DNA of 64,000 nt from Zhengitettix transpicula (taxonomy: Eukaryota; Arthropoda; Insecta; Orthoptera; Tetrigidae), in contig CM073590.1 of assembly GCA_037074705.1 (NCBI GenBank), positions 41,811,895 through 41,875,894 on the forward strand, read 5' to 3'. Position numbers and translations under genes: made by a program. Positions 12,421-25,860 of the stretch are shown piece by piece; the first letter of the stretch is position 1; the number at the start of each line of letters is the position of its first letter. The notes under the pieces were generated by a model that did not search any database, was not told where the DNA came from, and saw only the letters and a list, made by a program, of their open reading frames with translations.

Positions 12421-13296
12421 TGTATCTCGAAAAATCGGGGACATTGTCTTCCGGACCGACTACTCTGTTTTTAACTTTTTTAGAAATAGGGTACCTGAGG
12501 AGCATCCTCATTGAAAGAGAAGGTAGCTTTCTCTGAGTTTTTACATTCTACGAAGCAGGTTCTTCTGCAGTAACCCCATTGTTTTTCCTATTGTTTTGCT
12601 ACATAATAAGTATGAATCATTAACAGTTTTCTGTCGAAGTAGAAACACGTCAAATTTGCGTCAAATATATGTCAAACGACTGAATCGTTTGTTTTTCATT
12701 TTTCGAAAGTACACACTAGTTGCTTTGAAAGATAGTAAGAACGAAACCAAGCAGGAGGTATGGCTGAAAGCTTGAAAGCACCGTATTTTTTATTAATATT
12801 CAAGTAACATTACAATTTGTTCTTGTTAGAAAATTGGGTAATTTGTGTGACAATATTTTTCTTGTATTGGAAATTTGCCAATTCACCATAAAATAGTATT
12901 AAGTCATTTGAAGGTTCTTACAGTTGCGTTCCTACTTGTAAAAGGATCTAACGAAAGCTAATTGTGTAAAAGTTGCTAATCATAAATGCCAATAAATATA
13001 TCTGTTAAGAAACAGTTTCTAGAATATAGAATGCTGGTGCCAAAAATCTATCGATATGTAATTTAAATAATTGTAAACAGAATTGTTGAAATGAATTTCC
13101 TCCTTGCGTTACTCCACAAACAGCCTGTCATTAACGGTTCGCATAACGATAATCTCGCAATTTGGACATTGGATGTATACATTTTGCCATACCTTCGCGA
13201 CATTTAAGTGCTGAAAGGCTAATTTCTTCTTCCTCGAATGAAAATTACATTCTGTTAAAGTTATATGGAAAATTAATTAAATTTTTATATCATAAT
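12421..13296. other. Probable decayed 5' part of the mariner plus unassigned sequence
   Basis: A full mariner would extend to roughly 13.2 kb on this side. I could not recover its N-terminal motifs or the second terminal repeat, so this stretch is either eroded element or flanking DNA. Confidence 0.35.
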
Positions 13297-13424
13297 TAGA
13301 TAAACAAGCCAAATAATAGACCAAATGAAGTGATAATGAATAAATACCGTACAACGTTTCTGGAAAATTTGTGTGTTATTTATATAATCACTTCATTTTG
13401 TCTGTCATTTGGCTATTTTATCTA
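13297..13424. mobile_element. Foldback MITE, family M1, copy 2
   Basis: Arms of about 50 bp are inverted copies of each other: TAGATAAACAAGCCAAATAA followed by ACCAAATGAAGTGATAA at the left, and the complement of TAGATAAAATAGCCAAATGA followed by ACAAAATGAAGTGATTA at the right. Only about 28 bp of centre remains, with the family word ACAACGTTTCTGG. It is a shorter deletion derivative than copy 1. Confidence 0.8.
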
Positions 13425-15317
13425 ACTACTATATTTTTAAACAGACGTATTATACTTTCATTGATATACTTATATCAATTGTGTTACAGAGAAAATTATT
13501 GTTTTAGGTGATTATTAATTATAAAATAATGAAATATGGCCAAACATTAGTCAGAATAATTTTTTGAATATCTTTAGATGTTATATACATTCAGATATAA
13601 TACAAATATATACAAACCAAAAGACTGATGAATTATCGTATAATGAATAATTTAGACAATCTTAACAACTTCCATGGAAGTCTTAAAGTGTGGTATGATA
13701 TTTGATGAAAGCGATATTAGATGGAACGCCTTCCCAGTTCAGTGGTACCCAACCTTGAGAGAGCAAGTGAGCACGTGCTGTTTGACGGGAAGAAATATGC
13801 ATGTTTGGTAAACGAAATATTGTAAAGGCTTTTTAGCGAGTTTAAATAACGGTAGGTTAATGTTCCAATTTCGCAGTAGGGCCAGCTGCACGTTTCGGTA
13901 GGAACCAGGTGCCAGGTGCTGGGGACCCGCATCGTGCTAACACCACGTACATCCCACGAGACCAACTTCGTTGTAACAAACCATCCTTACATTATAATGG
14001 CTATATACTACATACTGTCATCTTCGATGTACTTCAATTTGTCCATATATTAATAATATATTGTTATTAATTTCGTAATTCATTCACTATTAATAAGAGT
14101 ACATTTACAACAACACAATTAAAATTTTAAGTAATCATACATTATAAATGGTGAAGAATTTCAATAAACGAAAAACAAAAAAAATGACAAATGAGCTTAG
14201 AGTTTAATGTTGCAGAAAATTTAAGGATCTTTTTAAAGCATGAAACTAGTATTAAAAACTCAGTCTCAAATATTTATCAGCCCTCATAACTGTACTCATA
14301 GGAGCTGTATGGTACGCATAATTATATCTACGGTAACTAACATTAAATTAGGGCAATCACTGTAATTTGAATTTAACAACACTTAACAAAAGATGAGACT
14401 TTAAAAAATTAATTAAGAACACAATACAAAAATTACACGACTAGTTTTTCTATAAGCATTCAAAGAAGGCACCTTTAGCATAAGACTTAAAAAATATATT
14501 GTCCTTGCGTTTGTGGGATTCCTAATTTAGTTTCTACCTACCTGAGGAAAGTGTTTTGTATTTTTACCAATAAGATTCATAGAATAATTACGGAATAGAT
14601 CCCAAAGTACACTAGCATATCCTAATATAGGACAGACAAGGGCCCAATACAATGATTGGAGCGTATTTACATACTCAAGTATTTCCTATTTCTATAAATA
14701 CAAACTTCTACTTTATTTAAGTAGAAGAGTATCAAAATTGATATTACTATTAAATGAGAGACAGTAACAAGTTTAGTAACGGCCTAGACAAAAAGAGTGT
14801 ATCATCAAAGTCATTATATTTTTTATTTGTAAATATAATATGAAAGTATCTGGATATTATGCATGTATTAAATTAATAAAGTCGATTGGCAGTTACAATT
14901 ATAAAAACAGAATATCTAGAAATGTAGAAAACTCGAGAATGCTTTAAATTGTTCCTGAAATGTAAATTCTGCTGTCATTACTTTTCGCCATGTCTATTCA
15001 TTATTGTGTTTTATAATCCTGAGCATTGAATGGCATGGGGTGTGTCTGTTCTGAAATTTAAAAAAACGAATTTAACGTAAGCCGTATTTTTATTATTCAA
15101 AAAAATTCTTAACTTTATCCTGTCTGTTTATCGCTGTGCACTAACAGAATCGTACTAACTGCTTATATGTTTATTTTGATGGGAAGGTATTTTTTGCGGA
15201 CTAATAATGAAAAACAGTGTTTAATAATATACTTTTGGTCTTAGAAAGCGATTTACTTTTCGATATAAGTGACGATATAGATGTGTGTGATTGTGCATGT
15301 TAGTTAAATCTTCTGTA
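13425..15317. other. AT-rich stretch without recognised gene
   Basis: The string CAGTGGTACCCAACCTTGAG at 13741 resembles a hAT terminal repeat, but I found no opposite end. The remainder shows no gene, RNA or repeat that I can support. Confidence 0.45.
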
Positions 15318-16718
15318 CATATAAAATTAGTGTCTGTGTGTCACCTATGCGTTCCTAAGCCATTAATCCAATTGCGATGAAACTTTGGTGAGTTGTTGTC
15401 GGCACGCCCGCGAAGGTTTTTGTCGGCCTTTCCAAGAGTTAGGAAACTCCCAAGGTGTAAACGGGGGTGAAATTTAAAAACATGTTAAAACAGCCGTTTT
15501 TAGTGTCGAATAATTAGTTTTCAGTATCTATGAGATTAATAGTTTCCCTCCAGATGTTTCAGTGTATAATTTTAACCCCTTACAGCACTAAGGGAGGGGT
15601 TGGAGGGTCTTTACATACAAATAACGCGAAACAACCTATATATGTGACAAATACAGGGTTACGGGAGTCAATGAATTTAATTCTGACATTCACTACGTCA
15701 GTTAAGCTGTAGTTCAGCCCTTATGTGTGAGGGAGGGGAATAATGGTAAAAAACCGAGGTTGGTGTTGAATCTGGGGTTATGGAAGTCACCAAGTTTAAT
15801 TCTGACATTTACCCTACTGATTAAGGTGTAGTTCAGCCACAAGGAGTGGGTATGGAAAGGGGCGAAACAAATTTCCGTGTATAATCTTAAACGCGCAGAA
15901 CAATGTCTACCAAAGTTTGTTCTCGTGTTACTTACTATCCAGGGACAAATACTGAGGGATTGAGACACACCTACCACTGTCAGGGGTGGGGGTGGACATT
16001 AAAAAATATTCCTAAATTATCATTAGCGTCGAATAAATCGTTTTAGGGATCCCTGAATTTGATAGTGTTATTCTAGAATACTTAAGTGTCTAATTTCAAC
16101 TCCAAACGTCAAGGGAAGGAAGCACCCTTACGGTTCGGGTGGTGGTAGAAGGGGTTTACATAAAAAATAATGCAAAAAGAACTAGATTGATGTCGATTGC
16201 GGAGCTGAAGTGGTCGCTGAATATAATTCTCGCATTAACCATGGTGGTTAAGGAAATTTTATGTTACTCGACGTGGGGGATGACTTGTTTAGCAAAAGTA
16301 TATTTGACCGTTTTATGTTACTGGGTGTATTTTTGATTTTCTTAGAGTGCCAGCTATATTTTGGTCTATATGTAATTAAAGGTTGCAATTTGTTTTTACT
16401 CCATTCGGGTACCAGGATTATTTTTAGTCTTCATTAATTTAGGGAGTATTTTTCACCTACAATTCGGCGGGATTTTTTAGACACTCTTATTTTATGTAGT
16501 AGGATAATTCCCGAGTTAAAGTTTATTAATCTGGTTTATTTGCAGTTAGATACGGAGAGCTAGGTCGGGGGGGGGGGACATAAATGGGTAAATGTTCCAA
16601 ACACTGACGCTATTGATGCTGTTTAAATTAAATCTTTACCAAGAGGTTAGTGTCGAATCAATTCCTTCTCCGGGCTAATTTAAATAAAATACCCGGTAAA
16701 CGCCGAGCACTCAGCTAG
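15318..16718 (+). mobile_element. 275-bp-unit repeat family (family R), diverged single element
   Basis: It opens with a header typical of these repeats (GTGTCTGTGTGTCACCTATG, then AATTGCGATGAAACTTTGGT). It contains several GGGTGGA blocks alternating with ACAAATAACGCGAAACAACC-like blocks near 15620, 15740 and 16160. It closes with CCCGGTAAACGCCGAGCACT followed by CAGCTAGT. Diverged from the 20-26 kb array but with the same order of landmarks. No protein is evident. Confidence 0.7.
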
Positions 16719-17314
16719 TAATTAATTAAATTTAACTTTTTGGTTATAACATGACATTTATTCAACAGATAACAAACGTACAACTAAGAGTATTAAATGT
16801 ATGTTAATCCGCTATTTAAATAATAAAAAATATTGAACATTATGTATTTTTCAACTACTCCATTGAAATTATGACGTACAATTCTATTAATTGAAAAGGA
16901 TACGGATGTTAGACATGACAATAAAGCCAACGCCTTACTATTTAGCTTTACTGATTTAATTTATATCAAACGGAGAACTTCGTTTTCTATATCCGAAAAT
17001 AATCAAATATTTAGTTTATTTTATTCATTTATAGCACATTCTAAATTCATTTTTATGCGACATGAATTTACACACTACATATTTTTTATTTTATTCGTGG
17101 TTAGCACATTCATAATTCATTTTAAGGTGCAATGAATTTTTACATTTCATATGCGAGTTTTATTTTTTCAAAGCACCGCCCATTTATCTTTCTCAATTGG
17201 TGGGGAAAAATAGTGTTTTTTTAAAAATTACGCTTTACTAAATTGAAGATTCAACAGTAATAAATTAATAAAAAAGTATTTGCTGTCATGAACACTTGAC
17301 TGCCTCTGTGTATG
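16719..17314. other. AT-rich stretch with a local duplication
   Basis: No coding signal. It contains a two-copy tandem duplication at 17015-17157, listed separately. Confidence 0.5.
17015..17157. repeat. Two-copy tandem duplication, about 71 bp
   Basis: The order TTTATTTTATTC, TAGCACATTC, AATTCATTTT, GCGACATGAAT/GTGCAATGAAT, TACA, CAT is present twice in succession, with scattered substitutions. It is a simple local duplication with no known function. Confidence 0.7.
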
Positions 17315-17577
17315 TTTTCTTTTTTAGGGTAACAGGCTACATGAGCGTAATCCACATGGTGGCAACTCCCCTTTAATAGCATAGGAAGGGATTTGAAAGG
17401 GGGGATGCGGAAGGGTAGAGGAAAGTAGCCAAGGGTGAACTAGAACCCCCGGGCTATAGTTTAAGGATCCTACCCGGCATTCGCCTTAAAGTGATGCAGG
17501 CAAAACCCTAGAAAAACCTGCATCAGGTAGGTCGGGCATTTGGTACTTGTCCCACGCTCTTCCGATGGCAGGAGAGT
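17315..17577 (-). mobile_element. A-tailed retroposon (family P), copy D
   Basis: A short T-rich tail (17316-17325) leads into AGGGTAACAGGCTACATGAG, so sense is minus. It follows the consensus through the GGATCCTACCCGGCATTCGCC core and stops in the CACGCTCTTCCGATGGCAGG block, a 5' truncation of about 200 bp relative to B and C. It belongs to the GGCTACATGAG 3'-end subfamily. Confidence 0.85.
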
Positions 17578-18714
17578 TCTTGACTGGGTGATGCGGGTAT
17601 TTTGTAGTCGGAAGTATAAATTTAGTAGATGTTTTAGGTTTCGGGACTACAATGGCTAGAAGGTATTATTTCATCCAATAATTACATTTACAATTCGCAT
17701 AATACAAAGCTAATGTGGACTTCTATATGTCTACAACGTTTTCACTATATTCTCTAACGAAAATAAGCCAATTTTGTGATTCTGAGGTAACAACAAAACA
17801 TTTCTAGAAATATTTTATTATCCGAGCACTTCGTTATCAGAGAGAAAACGAAAGAATATAAGGAGTAGTGATTTTTCAAGACAAAGAATGAATATGTATA
17901 TAAAGTAGGCAACATTTACCTTGGAATGCATGAAAATATTTGAAACATGAGCCTGTTGGCGTTCTCTCAAATAACAAAATTCAACGAAATGTAAGTTTAC
18001 TCATTGAACAATTTTAAGTTAATTTACAGTAAAAGCTGCAAATGTTACGTTAGATGTGAGTATTTAGCTAAATATATCGAATTACAATTTCATTCTCTTG
18101 TGATAATTTATACAAGTTCTGATTTCGTATTCATCGTTTTAATTTTCGGACTGAAATAATAATAGAACAATAGAAGACCTGATGAATACAAAAGTCAGTA
18201 GGGATTCTAAATTATTGGACAACCAAGGTCTCCGGTGTACATAATATGAAACAGGCAGTTGGAGGGAAAAAAAGGAAGTACGGAGAACACAGAAAAGTAA
18301 AGAGATTGCAGGAAAAGTAGTCAGTCCGCCATATTGTTAATAATTTTAAGTTCGGAATAGTCCGGGTTCAGGAAACAGGAGGAAGCTAATTTAAGTTCGT
18401 AATGCTCATCAGGGAGAAATCTAGAGACCGATATCGAAGAGACATGGCCACGTGTGGCCTGACGCCTTCCATCTTACGTCACAATGCTTAAAGTTAACGT
18501 GAGACAAGCAGAATGTACAGTTGCATTACCAGGATAGACGATTTTACCATTTTGTTTCGTGTCAGTTTATTTATATGACTGTTGTTCGATAAGTCTAGTA
18601 AATATTTATGAAAAGGCGGGAATTTTTTTTCCCGCTATTGTTGATAAATACGATCCTTTCAAATATATTTCTAAAAGTTTTAAACATATGCCAGCCGTAG
18701 TTTATTGTTGGCAG
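17578..18714. other. AT-rich stretch without recognised gene
   Basis: No supported feature. A minus-strand frame at 18595-18885 overlaps the mariner scrap and is a shadow. Confidence 0.5.
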
Positions 18715-18940
18715 CCTTTTGAAACGGGTGCTGATTGAGAAACAACCAAAATTGGCACGCAAAAAAGTGCTATTACACCAGGACAATGTGCCAGTTCGTC
18801 TCCCTTTTACACATTCTTCTATTTCCCACTCCAGTGTCATAAAGGAAAAACACCAGAATTTCCGCTCCATGTTTTCGAATGTCAATCAGCTCTTGGGCCT
18901 TTCGAATATGCTCACAGACAATAAAATCGATTAAAATTTT
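18715..18940 (+). pseudogene. Mariner transposase fragment
   Basis: The plus-strand peptide EKQPKLARKKVLLHQDNVP matches the mariner KRPxLARKKVLFHQDNAPxH block, with the catalytic aspartate of HQDN encoded near 18779-18787. What follows to about 18930 no longer resembles transposase, and the flanks do not supply the first or third catalytic motif. A small residue of a second, independent mariner insertion, opposite in orientation to the copy at 12 kb. Confidence 0.8.
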
Positions 18941-19330
18941 AAGTTGACTTTAAGGGCCCGGTTTGAGACTTGATAGGTCCGATCGTTTGGATTTCATTGC
19001 TACATACGAAGAAGCCAACTTAACGATCGCCATTGATTGAGTATTCATGATTTGTGGAAGACATATGATCGCATAATACAGTTTACGATTCGGCAACTTA
19101 ATCTACATTTATTTTGTAATTTAGTCAGCGATTAATCCAAGTACACATTTAATTAAACATTATGCTTAATAAAGAATATTCTGTGTTCCGTCTCAGTATC
19201 TACCAGAAATCGTGACATACATTTCAATTATGCTTTAATTAAATCGTGTGAAATTTCTTTAAATAATTTTATATTGAAGGAAATTATGCTTCAATATTTT
19301 TTGAAAGAAAATAGTTAATATTATTGAAGA
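18941..19330. other. Unassigned AT-rich sequence
   Basis: I see nothing that I can support. Confidence 0.5.
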
Positions 19331-19487
19331 AACCAAATTACAGTCATCAGTCAAACGGTATTTTGAGTTCGTCGCCTCGTTTGTTCTTATAGCTCTTACA
19401 GTTTTTCATTACCTGACGAAAGCTACAACGATTCCATAAATGTTATGTGGGATATATTTTATGAATTTATTTTGTCTGATATTACCT
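19331..19487. mobile_element. Foldback MITE, family M1, copy 3
   Basis: The left edge has ACCAAATTACAG. The right edge has TTTATTTTGTCTGATATTA preceded by ATGTGGGATATATTTTATG, matching the M1 right terminus. The central words CCTGACGAAAG and GATTCC are shared with copy 1. The left arm is more decayed than the right. Confidence 0.55.
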
Positions 19488-20292
19488 ACATCATTTTCTA
19501 TTCCTTAACATTGCGACTATTGCTCAACGGCTTTTTAATATTTTCAATATGATGACAAGGTTGTTATGACCTTAATTAACGAGACTAGACACTATAGACA
19601 TAGACTTTGTTATTGTTACCAATTAGAAAAGTTAGCGAAAATGTTATAAATATGCGACTAATTATTTAATTATTAATACAATTTAAATATGATCACAGAA
19701 AATAAAAAAACTACATAATAATTCCACTGACACATGCTAAATCCACCGGAATATATTTACTATCCCGTCAAATACATTTCACCTTCATGATTGTGGTTGA
19801 GTTTAATTCTATTAGCAATTGATATGATGCTGATTACGCTTGAATATGAAATCCTGGAAATCAAACATCACTGACTTGTATAAACCGATAAATTTTATTT
19901 TTCGAGAAAATAAGCGCAGTGTTTGTGCCATTAACGAACTGTTTTACAGAAACTACTGAATGTAATGGAAAATGGTGTTACACCATATTCAATATTGTAA
20001 ACGGTCTGCAATTAATGAATGTATTAGTATCAATAACATTAATTCGGATATAAGTTTTATCTTGTTATTCTCTATGTTTGGTATACAATGCCATGTGAAA
20101 GGGAAATTTAATGCGTTTAATACAAAAATTTTAATTTTAATATATACCAGAGTAGATCTCAAATATTGTTTGCAATCTACTAACGGAAAATCATAACATG
20201 ACACAAACACGGAGAAAAAGAATATTGACCTTTCATGATAAAAATAACCAACGATTATATAAAAACTTTAACATAGAAATAAATTTTAAATC
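19488..20292. other. AT-rich stretch without recognised gene
   Basis: The overlapping frames on both strands at 19972-20210 show no motif. Nothing else is supported. Confidence 0.5.
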
Positions 20293-23200
20293 TTATAAAT
20301 AAAAATGAGTGTATGTATGTTTGTATATTTGTATTTTTGTATATTTCTATGTTCGTTATACAAATCTACACCGCTGGAGAAAATTTCACCAAATTTTGTA
20401 CACGTGTTCTTTGCGACCAGGAAACAAACACTGTCGGAGTGAGACGCGTCTACCACCCCCAGAAGCGGGGGTGGACGAGGGTGGAAATATTTAAACATGC
20501 TAAAACAGTAGATATTTCAGTCGGATAAATATTTTTAGGGGTCAAAGATATTTATAGTGTTTCCACTGATGTTATCTGAATATAATTTTTAACCTCTACA
20601 CCCAGGGGAAAGAGCACCCTTAGCGTTTGGGGTGTAGAATATAAATCTATCCCGGAGAGGAAATTTAACAAAATTTCGTACACGTGTTCTTTGCGACCAG
20701 GAAACAAACACTGTCGGGGTGAGACGCGTCTACCACCGCCAGAAGCGGGGGTGGACGGTGGTAGGAAATACTTAAACATGCTAAAACAGTCGGTATTAGA
20801 TTTGGATAAATATTTTTAGGGGTAAAAGATATTGATAGTGTTTCTACCGATGTTATCTGAATATAATTTTCACCTCCTACGCCCTGGGAAAAGGGCCCCC
20901 TTAGGGATTGGGGTGGAGTTGCTTTACAGAAAAATAACGCGAATACAACCGAGATTGGAGTCAAATCGAAGATTATTGATGTCACTGAGTTTCAACTTGA
21001 CATTCAACTTGGCATTTACCCCTCAGATGCAAGGGTAGCGGGGTGGAAATTTTGGAACATGCAAACACGGCAGATATTTACGTTGAATAAATATTTTTCT
21101 GGGTTAATTATATTGCTTTTCACTTCATCTGTGTATAATTTCAACTTCTTTTAGGCATGGGAGTGGTGCACCCTTAAGAGTTGGGGTGGAGTGGCATTAC
21201 ATGAAATTACGCAAACACATTCGAGTTTCAAGTCGAATCCGGGGTTATATTTGTTACTGTGTTTAATTATCACATTTAAGTTACAGTTTAACTAACCCAA
21301 GCGGGGATGGACGGGCCTTGAATATAACCTCTTTCGGGATTTGGAGTGGAGCACTCTTAAGGGTGGGGGTGGAGTAGATTTATTAATAATAAAGCAAACA
21401 CAATCGAGATTGGACTCAAATCCAGGGTTATGGTTGTCCGTGAGTTTAATTATGATATTCAAGTTGCCGTTTAAGTCTCCCAAGCGGGGGTGGTTGGGGT
21501 GGAAATCTTCATACATTCTAACACAGCCGATATTTGAGTTAGATAAATATTTTCCGGGTAAAAGTGATTAATAGTGTTTGTACCAATGTATGTCAGTAGA
21601 ATTTTAACCTTTTACGGAATGGGAAAGTAGTACAGTAGGGGTGTATTACAAGAAAATAACTGGAATACAACCGAAAATGGAGTCAAAACCAAAGTTATGG
21701 ATAGCTCTGAGTTTAATTATGACATTAAACTAACAATTAACCTACCAGGGACGGGGTTTGTCGGGGTTGGAAATTGTCAAACATGTTAATCTACCGATTT
21801 TTGTGCAACAACTAATTACTTTTAGGGATCTATGACATTCACAAAATTTCTCTACATGTTTTCTAAGTATAATTTGAACTCCTTTCGGGCTTAGAAGTAG
21901 AGCACCCTTAAGGATCGGGGTGGAGAAGCGCTACATTAAAATAACGCGAATATAAACCAGAGATTGGAGTCAAATCGAAGGTAATGGATGACCCTGAGTT
22001 TATTTATGACAATTTAAGCAACCCGCGGGGATGGGCTGAGGTGGGAATAGTTAGGCGGAATGAGTAAAGATTAGAAATTTTATATAAAATTTTATATAAG
22101 TAAAGCTCCGAATTTTACGTCGAATAAATATATTACGGGAACAATGAGATTATTAAAATATCACTACAAGTTCTCCGTGTTTAATTTCAACCCCTTTCTG
22201 GATTGGGAGGAAGCTGACCTTAGGGATAGGGGTGACTGGGGTTACAAATAAATAACGCTAATAGAACTGAGTTAGGGACAAATGCAGAGTTATGAATATC
22301 GCTGAGTTTATGATATTTAATTGGGCATTTAACCCCGAGGGGTGGAGGTAGACGGGGTTGGAAATTTTGAAACATGAAATCACAGCCGATATTAGTATTA
22401 AATAAATATTTTGCATGGTTACTTTTATTTATAGTATTTACACCCATGTTATGTGTGTAAAAATTCAGCCCGTCTCGCGGTATGAGGGAGGAGCATGGTA
22501 AGGGGTGGGGGTTGCGGAAACATAAAAAAATATAGTGAGAACAACCGAGATTCGAGTCAAATCAAAGTATATTTATGACAATTTGGACAACGCGCGAGGG
22601 GTGGGAGGAGTTTGGCGGGGTTTACAATTATTAAAAACATGTTGAGCGGCAGTTTTTTGCGAAGAATAAATGTATTTCGGGATTAATGAAATTAATAAAA
22701 TTTCTCTATAAGTTCTCCGTCTATAATTTCAACCTCTTTCGGGATTGTGAATGGAGCTCCCCTTAAGGGTGGGGGTGGAGTGGAATTACATTATAATGAT
22801 GCAAAAACAATCGACATTGGAGTCTAATCCACGGTCATGGATGTCAATCAGTTTAATTATTACATTCAACTAACCGTTTAACTCCCCCAAGGAAGGTTGG
22901 CGGGGGTGTAAATTTTCAAACATGTTAAACGGTCGATTTTTGTAGGGAATAAATATTTGTCGAGGTCAATGTAATTAATAATATTTCTACCGATTTGTTT
23001 TTAATAACATCCCCTTAAGGCACGTGAAAGATCACACTTAGGGTTGGGTGTTTGAGGTGCGTTACAAGAAAATAAATCCAAGATTGGAGTCAAGTTCAAG
23101 TTATGGATGTTACTGAGTTCATTTAAGACAATCTGTGGAACGAAGGGGGTGACCGGGAGTGGGCGGGGGTATAAATTTTCATACATGTAAAATGGACGAT

Positions 23201-24287
23201 ATCTGCGTGAAATAAAAATTTGACGCTGTCAATGTCATTCATAGTATTTCTACTGATTTTGTTTGTGTATAATATCAACACCTTACAACATGGTAGGGAA
23301 GCACGGCTAGAGGTGGAGGTGTATACCATAAAAATAACCCACAAAAACTGAGATTCGAGTCAAATCAGAGGTAGGGATAGAGTTCAATGTATTTATGACA
23401 ACGGGGTTTGCTGGTGATGTGCGGGGGTTTGAAGGGTCTGGCGGAGTTGGACGGCGGAGGAAATTTCTAAACATGTTAACCGGCCAAAATTTGATTCAAA
23501 TAAATATATTTCGGCATCAATGGGATTTATAAAATTTCTCTACATGTTCTCTGTGTATAATTTCAACCCCTTTCGCGCTTGGGAGGGGTGCACCCTTAAG
23601 TGTGGGCGTGGATTGGCATAACATAAAAGGAAAGCAGAAACTATCGAGATTGGAGTCGAATCCGGGGATATAGTAGTAACTGAGGTTAATTACAACATTC
23701 AACATGCAGTTTTTAAGTCCCCCACGAGCGAGTGGTCGGGGGTGGAAATTTTCAAACATGTTAAACGATCGATATTTGCGTTAAATAATTATTTCCTGGG
23801 GTTAATGACTTGGATAGTATTTATACCGTTGTTGTTTGTGTATAATTTTAACCCCTGTGAAGAGCGCAAGCTTACTGGTTGGGGTGGAGGTGCATTAAAT
23901 AAAAATAACGCTAAAACAACCGAGATTCGAATCAATTAAGAAACTATGAATGTCGCTGAGTCTAATTGTTACACCCTGGGTAACGCTACGGGTTTGGGAG
24001 GTCGTGGGCGGGGGCAGAAATTTCCAGACAATGTAATCGGACGATTTTTTCGTGGAATATATACATTTTGATTATCGCACATCTGTGGGGGGTCATCTTC
24101 TAACATGTAAAAACGGCCGATATATTTGTTGAATGACTTCAACCCCCTTTGGCATGGGAGGTGAGCACATTAGGGATAGTGTTCGAGGAGCGGAATATAA
24201 AAATAGCGCAAAAGCAACCGAAATTGGAGTCATGTCGGGGGTTATGGATAATTGACATCTTGAGCAACGCCAGGCACCCAGGTAGTA
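20293..24287 (+). mobile_element. Large element made of about 13 diverged 275-bp units (family R)
   Basis: It opens with ATGAGTGTATGTATGTTTGT and the header ACAAATCTACACCGCTGGAG, then ACACGTGTTCTTTGCGACCA. A header piece recurs near 20645-20750. It then runs as imperfect tandem units. Each unit holds a GGGGTGGAAATTTTCAAACA-type block, an AATAAATATTTTTCGGG block, a TGTATAATTTCAACCCCTTT block, a GGGAGGGGAGCACCCTTAAG block and an AACCGAGATTGGAGTCAAAT block. The last block recurs near 20950, 21225, 21410, 21670, 21960, 22260, 22540, 22810, 23080, 23350, 23645, 23920 and 24220. It closes with GAGCAACGCCAGGCACCCAG followed by GTAGT. No continuous coding frame exists. The nature of the element is unknown. 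Confidence 0.75.
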
Positions 24288-24294
24288 AATAAAT

Positions 24295-25860
24295 AAAGCA
24301 GAGTGTTTGTTTTTCTGTTTGTTTTATGTTCCGCATACAAATCTACACCCGTGGAGAAAATTTAAAAAAATTACGCACACTTATTCTTAGTCCATACTCA
24401 GGGGAGGCGGTGGACGGGGTGGAAATATACAAACATACTAAAACAGCCGATATTTCAGCCGGATAAATATTTTTAAGGGTCAAAAATATTGCTAGTATTT
24501 CTACCGATGTTATCTTAAATATAATTTCAACCGCTTACAGCATGGGAAAGGAACAGCCTTCCGGGTGGTGTGGACGGTCGTTACAAAAAAATAACACAAA
24601 CAAAACCGAGATTGAAGTACAATTCAGGGATATAGATGTCGCTGAGTTTAATTATGACATTCAATTAGCCATTTAACCCCCAGGGGCGAGGGTGGTCAAA
24701 GGTGAAAATTTTTAAACACGTATTCAAGATCGATATTTGCTTTTAATAATTATTTTTAGAATTAATTAGATTTATAGTTTTTCTACGACTTGGTTTGAGT
24801 ATAATTTCAACCCCTATTGGCATGGGAGGGGAGCATGCTTAGGGGTAGGGTTTGGTGGAGCGTTACATGAAAATAACGCGAATAGACTGAATTCGTGTCA
24901 ATTCTGGGGTTATGGATGTCGCTGTTTTTTATTGCGACAAACCTAAAGTGCAGGGGTGGGGAGGGGTCTAGGCGGGAGTAGAAAGTTTCAATCTATGTAA
25001 ACGGAATAAATGCGTGGAATAAATCCTTTTTTTAATCCACAATAGCGGGAGAGGGAATTATCGAACATTTTCAAACAGCGATATATTTGTTGAATGAAAC
25101 TATTTCAGGGTCAATGTGTTCAACCCCCTTCGGAATGTGAGGTGAAAACATTTAGGGATAGGGATCGAGTTGCGTTATATAAAAATAACGAATAAATATT
25201 TTTCGCGTCTAATGAGATTAATAAAATTCCTCTTCATGTTCTCGGAGAATAATTTCATCCCCTTTACGGATTGGGAGGGGAGCACCTTTAATGGTGGGGT
25301 TGATGTAGAACTACATAAATATAATGCAAAAACAACCGAGATTGGAGTCGAATCCGTGGTTATGGTTCCAATTGAGTTTAATTCTGACATTCAATTTGCC
25401 GTTTAACTCCCCAAGCGGGGGTAGTCGGGGGTAGAATTTTTAATCATGTCAAACGGTCGATATTTAATAAATATTTGTCGGGGTCAATGAGATTGATAGT
25501 ATTTCTACAGATGTTTATTGAGTATAATTTCCACTCCTTTGGCATGAGATAGGATCACCCTTAAAGGGTGGGGGTGAAGTGGCATAACAAAATAACGCGA
25601 ATACAACCGAGATTGGAGTCAAATCCAGGGTCATGGATGTCGCTGAGTTTAATTATGGCATTTAACTTGGCATTAAACCACCAGTGGTGGATGTTGATGG
25701 GGTGTCCATTTCGAAACATTTCAAACGGACTAAATTTGCGTCGGATAAATACTTTTCGCTGTCTATCAGTTAAATTAAAGGTTAATGGGTCAATCTGTGA
25801 TTCACAAAATTTCTCAACATGTTTATTGTGTGTAATTTCAAATATTAAAAACGAAATTAA
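24295..25860 (+). mobile_element. Second element of 275-bp units (family R), abutting the first
   Basis: A new header (GTTTGTTTTTCTGTTTGTTT, then CATACAAATCTACACCCGTG) starts within ten bases of the end of the previous element. Units follow with AACCGAGATT-type blocks near 24605, 24890, 25335 and 25605. The closing string is absent: similarity fades near 25850, after TTCTCAACATGTTTATTGTG, so the 3' end is truncated or eroded. Confidence 0.7.

Noticed and set aside
13741..13765. CAGTGGTACCCAACCTTGAG, like a hAT terminus
   Set aside because: No complementary end or target duplication was found within several kilobases.
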